Assembly (NCBI GenBank): GCA_903919615.1
Contig: CAIXIX010000086.1
Span: forward strand, 17,980-81,979
Origin: an uncultured Chthonomonas sp.
GTDB lineage: Bacteria; Armatimonadota; Chthonomonadetes; Chthonomonadales; Chthonomonadaceae
Direction: 5' to 3'
DNA length: 64,000 bases
Position numbers and translations under genes: made by a program. The notes below the pieces were generated by a model. It saw nothing but the letters and a program-made list of their open reading frames with translations, was not told the origin of the DNA and did not search any database. Positions 60,930 through 64,000 of the stretch are shown here, piece by piece (the stretch's first letter is position 1; every line of letters begins with the position of its first letter).

Positions 60930-61562
60930 TTACCGCATTAGCCCTGCTATCCGTTCCTGTTGTTCTTCCGATAACTGAGCCATCCAGCTTTCGAAAGACG
61001 ACGCGCCTACCAATCGTGCCGCTTCGCGGAGAGTAACAATTCCCTGCAAATCGAAGGCAAATCGCTGCACTTGTTTGGCGAATTCAAGCGTGTAGATGTT
61101 ACCGCTGATCCGAGCAAGAATATTCAGCCTCTTTTTCGTTTCTCTCAACGCGTAAATCGAATAGGAACTGGTCTCTTGCAGCCTGACATCTTCTACGTAT
61201 TGCGCGTAGTCGTCATAATCGTTCAGACGAAGGAATTCCTGTTGTGTGAGATACGCGAGCATCTCATTTAACCACGGTTGTCGATGCACTCCGCTCCTCC
61301 GCATGGTTACCCGATGGTACATTTCATGACCGAGTAATGTACACAATTGCTCCTGATCGTGGCGTGTCTTATCAATCTCAATCATGTAGCATCTAAGCAG
61401 CGGTGTATGGGAGCAAAGCGACCGGGAGAAATCGCGATGGATCTGGTAGGGTAGATGTGGGTCGCACGGTTCACCGAAATGCTCCACGCAGAAATCATAT
61501 GCACGCGGTGCGATGCTTGCAAGATACATGTTTTCAGCCTTCTTAGCCTCTGTTACTGCCAT
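60930..61562 (-). CDS. Putative gluzincin-type metallopeptidase
   Basis: LCTLLGHEMYHRVTMRR followed by PWLNEMLAYLTQQEF (HExxH plus downstream Glu). Confidence 0.55.
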   Translation of the reverse strand: MAVTEAKKAENMYLASIAPRAYDFCVEHFGEPCDPHLPYQIHRDFSRSLCSHTPLLRCYMIEIDKTRHDQEQLCTLLGHEMYHRVTMRRSGVHRQPWLNEMLAYLTQQEFLRLNDYDDYAQYVEDVRLQETSSYSIYALRETKKRLNILARISGNIYTLEFAKQVQRFAFDLQGIVTLREAARLVGASSFESWMAQLSEEQQERIAGLMR

Positions 61563-62068
61563 TTGTGCACCTCCTTACAAACCTCGACCACGACAATTAT
61601 TTCAAGTCGTAACCCATGCCGGTCAGAATGCCCTCTTGCGTACCCCTTGGATGGATTAAAAAGCAGTCGATAGATCGCCGCACAGGAGTCGATGGCGATA
61701 CCATCAGCCCGTTCGCCGCCCCACACCCTGGGTAATTGTCGGCCCAGCATCGCAGACAGTGCTGGGCCGAGCGCAGGCAGCAAAGCTAGAATCGGTAATC
61801 TCGTTACTGGTGGCAGACCGAATCGCTTCAGGATCATGTTGATCGGATTGCCCGGCGAGATGGTAATCGTTTTACCCGACGAATATTTGATGGGAAAGAC
61901 ATCTTCTTCCGGCGGAAACCCAATTGCCCCGCCGCCAGGCATGGGCGGCTCACTGCCTGGTGGAGGAGCAGGTGCAAAAAGGGCAGGCGGTTTTGTAGGG
62001 ATTGGTATCTTATCTGGCTCCGCCGACAAACCAGAAATGATATTCACTATCCGAAGGACTTTGACCAC
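61553..62068 (-). CDS. Pro/Gly-rich protein, probable RHS-type C-terminal tip, possibly frameshifted from upstream RHS core fragment
   Basis: Coherent frame KVLRIVNIISGLSAEPDKIPIPTKPPALFAPAPPPGSEPP... overlapping the end of the RHS fragment; no recognised domain. Confidence 0.45.
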   Translation of the reverse strand: MVKVLRIVNIISGLSAEPDKIPIPTKPPALFAPAPPPGSEPPMPGGGAIGFPPEEDVFPIKYSSGKTITISPGNPINMILKRFGLPPVTRLPILALLPALGPALSAMLGRQLPRVWGGERADGIAIDSCAAIYRLLFNPSKGYARGHSDRHGLRLEIIVVVEVCKEVHKWQ

Positions 62069-62200
62069 AAGCCAATCGGGATCTCATGCCCACTCGGATC
62101 CACCGCATTAACCGGATCATGATCGCAGTACAGATACGGTTTCTGATCCAGATAGGTGTCTCTCGACGCGAATGTGCCTGTCTCAGGATCGTAGTAACGG
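62047..62200 (-). pseudogene. RHS repeat-associated core fragment, copy B
   Basis: RYYDPETGTFASRDTYLDQKPYLYCDHDPVNAVDPSGHEIPIGLWSKSFG* on minus strand. Confidence 0.85.
62086..62200 (-). repeat. 115-bp RHS-core direct repeat, copy B
   Basis: Aligns without gaps to 63714-63828. Confidence 0.9.
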
Positions 62201-62332
62201 CAGCCACAAACAGGGAATAGGGACCAGGGACGCAGGGATCAGCACCGACACGCCGGGACCAGGAAAAACGGAACAGTGCTTCTTACTCGGTAGCTGGTTC
62301 TTATTCTAAATTAGCCGTTGCCAACCGAAGCT

Positions 62333-62441
62333 GCATTTCTCTCATCCCTATGTCCCTCATCCCTGCCCTTTGCCGAAGGCATCCGCATTTCACTCATCCC
62401 TTGTCCCTGATCCCTCATCCCTGCTTCTTGCCGAAGGCATC
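62333..62441. repeat. Tandem duplication (~52-57 bp) containing TCCCTCATCCCT and TTGCCGAAGGCATC
   Basis: GCATTTCTCTCATCCCT...TTGCCGAAGGCATCC then GCATTTCACTCATCCCT...TTGCCGAAGGCATCG. Confidence 0.85.
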
Positions 62442-62637
62442 GGCGTTGAGCGTGAAAGTAACCGCCTGAGCGCTACTTATCTCGGCTCGCGCTAAGCCGA
62501 CCGTTTCGTATCGCTTCTTCTCCGCTCGATTTACGTTTGGATAGGTCTGTGAGCAATCGTGCTCTCTCCGAGGTCAGTTCTCAGGCGATCGGCGGATCAG
62601 GTTCGCATCGGCACGTGCTCTTGCCACTCACGCCTAG

Positions 62638-63366
62638 CTAGTCTGTTTGCGTGATTCCTGTTTGCGATTTAAGCGGAGCATCGCTGCTTAAGACAACAGG
62701 CGCTCGCAGCAGTTCGGCAGACCTTTGCTGTGACGGTCCAGAGGGCCTGCAAAGCGTCAACTCATCCGCCGCTAAGAGCGTCCTACGCTCAATCTTCTCG
62801 ATGGATTGCGTCGCAAGGGCCACAATATCTGGACGCACTTTTGAATGCAATGCTGCTCTCGACAGCCGTCTAACCTGTGGCAGTACTGCAGGGCTCGCAA
62901 CATTTCCCAGGACAACGAGCGTCGCCCTTAAATATTCGTCGCAACCATTTCGCAGGCTGTCGGCCAATGCAATTATCTGCTCCGACGTCAACTCCGCTTG
63001 CTCCGCCGGAGAGCTTTCCGAAATCCTCGTAGCGAGCGATACCTCAATCCGACGTCTCACGCTGCGCGGACGCCAGCCTTTCGCGGCTAGCAAAGCGCAA
63101 AGCGACGCCAGATCTGCTTGCGCACCGGGACGCGTTAACAAACCCGCTGCTCGTTTTATGCTGGTAACCGACAACATAATTTGTCCAGCCAAACCTGTAT
63201 ACGCGACAACAAGGGCAAACCACCCAGCCTTGTCACTTTCAGGTTTGAACGCGCTTAAAACAATAAAGGGGCCAGCAATCGCCAGCAAAGCGATTGGAAT
63301 ACTGCGCGCAACAAGCTGGGATATCCTAAAGGCCCTCAATGCAGATGCGACTTCTCTGTCATGCAT
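62638..63366 (-). CDS. Membrane protein with two N-terminal TMs and helical-repeat-like cytoplasmic region
   Basis: IPIALLAIAGPFIVLSAF, WFALVVAYTGLAGQIMLSV; repeated helical segments. Confidence 0.6.
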   Translation of the reverse strand: MHDREVASALRAFRISQLVARSIPIALLAIAGPFIVLSAFKPESDKAGWFALVVAYTGLAGQIMLSVTSIKRAAGLLTRPGAQADLASLCALLAAKGWRPRSVRRRIEVSLATRISESSPAEQAELTSEQIIALADSLRNGCDEYLRATLVVLGNVASPAVLPQVRRLSRAALHSKVRPDIVALATQSIEKIERRTLLAADELTLCRPSGPSQQRSAELLRAPVVLSSDAPLKSQTGITQTD

Positions 63367-63452
63367 TAGTACCGTGAACCTCCTTGTACACGCTCACCGC
63401 CCAGAATAGGCGGTGAGCGTGACTGAATCTGGGTAAGCCTGAATGCAAAAGG

Positions 63453-63840
63453 CTACATCTCCTTCAGTTTCTGTGGCATCGCCGCCCAGATATGAGGATA
63501 CATGTCACGGTTTCTCCCAACTTCGTCACCTGGCTCGTGTATGTCCTTTACTGGCTTATCGAGGCGCTGTTCCACCGCTTCAAGTTTGTGCATATATAAT
63601 TCGTACGGTATCGAAATAACTCCGATCGTTATCAGTACCCCCCCAGCTATAGGCATATTATAGTTCACCAAACCACACCCGAGACCAAAGCACGCTAAGT
63701 CTGTGATCATGATATGCCCACTCGGATCCAACGCATTCACCGGATCGTGTTCACAGTACAGATACGGTTTCTGATCCAGATAGGTATCTCGACTCGTGAA
63801 CGTGCCCGTTTGTGGATCGTAGTAACGGACTAGCTGGCCG
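63453..63840 (-). CDS. RHS repeat-associated core (copy A) with hydrophobic C-terminal tip; N-terminal part disrupted or outside window
   Basis: GQLVRYYDPQTGTFTSRDTYLDQKPYLYCEHDPVNALDPSGH then IMITDLACFGLGCGLVNYNMPIAGGVLITIGVISIPYEL... Confidence 0.75.
63714..63828 (-). repeat. 115-bp RHS-core direct repeat, copy A
   Basis: Same length as copy B, no indels, high identity. Confidence 0.9.
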
Positions 63841-64000
63841 ATCCTGAACCAGTTCCCGACAATGGTATCGTACCGCCGCCGGGCAAGTTTGAAACAGCAA
63901 TCTCGCGCTTTTCGTAATCCTTCAAATCTAGCCAGGCAGAATACATCAAGAGAGACGACAGGACAGAAGTTATTAACTTACCTGAGTTGCTAAATAATGG

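Overview
The window reads as an ordinary bacterial chromosome of moderate GC. Gene content (exosortase, many glycoside hydrolases, M1, S10 and Gfo/Idh proteins) vaguely suggests an Armatimonadota/Planctomycetes-like oligotroph, but this placement is inference only. I recognise about 45 protein genes and one tRNA-Phe. They include a sugar ABC operon, an RSH (p)ppGpp enzyme, an exosortase/EpsI + WecG-STAS export locus, radA-der, M1 aminopeptidase, two isocitrate-dehydrogenase-family genes, GH2/GH35/GH43-type glycosidases, hisS, a LarC N-terminal half, mutY, a two-component system, exported nucleoside hydrolase, ThuA and mdh. The most unusual part is the right end (59.6-64 kb). It holds an orphan HslV/proteasome-like Ntn hydrolase with Thr1/Asp17/Lys conserved, directly downstream of a small HEIGHH metallopeptidase-like gene and facing a second HExxH protein. 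Next to these are two copies of an exact-length 115-bp RHS-core segment, each followed by a different tip, with 'TCCCTCATCCCT' repeats between them. Other notable items: a consensus promoter plus structured 5' RNA before an orphan ABC ATPase; a Gfo/Idh gene split by one in-frame TGG->TAG; GTGGGTAA-type mini-repeats at 3' ends of convergent genes; a palindrome cluster between icd and a wHTH gene; a YadA-like head-stalk-head protein with no membrane anchor; and a LarC1 without LarC2. All calls come from reading the sequence and supplied translations. No database search was run.
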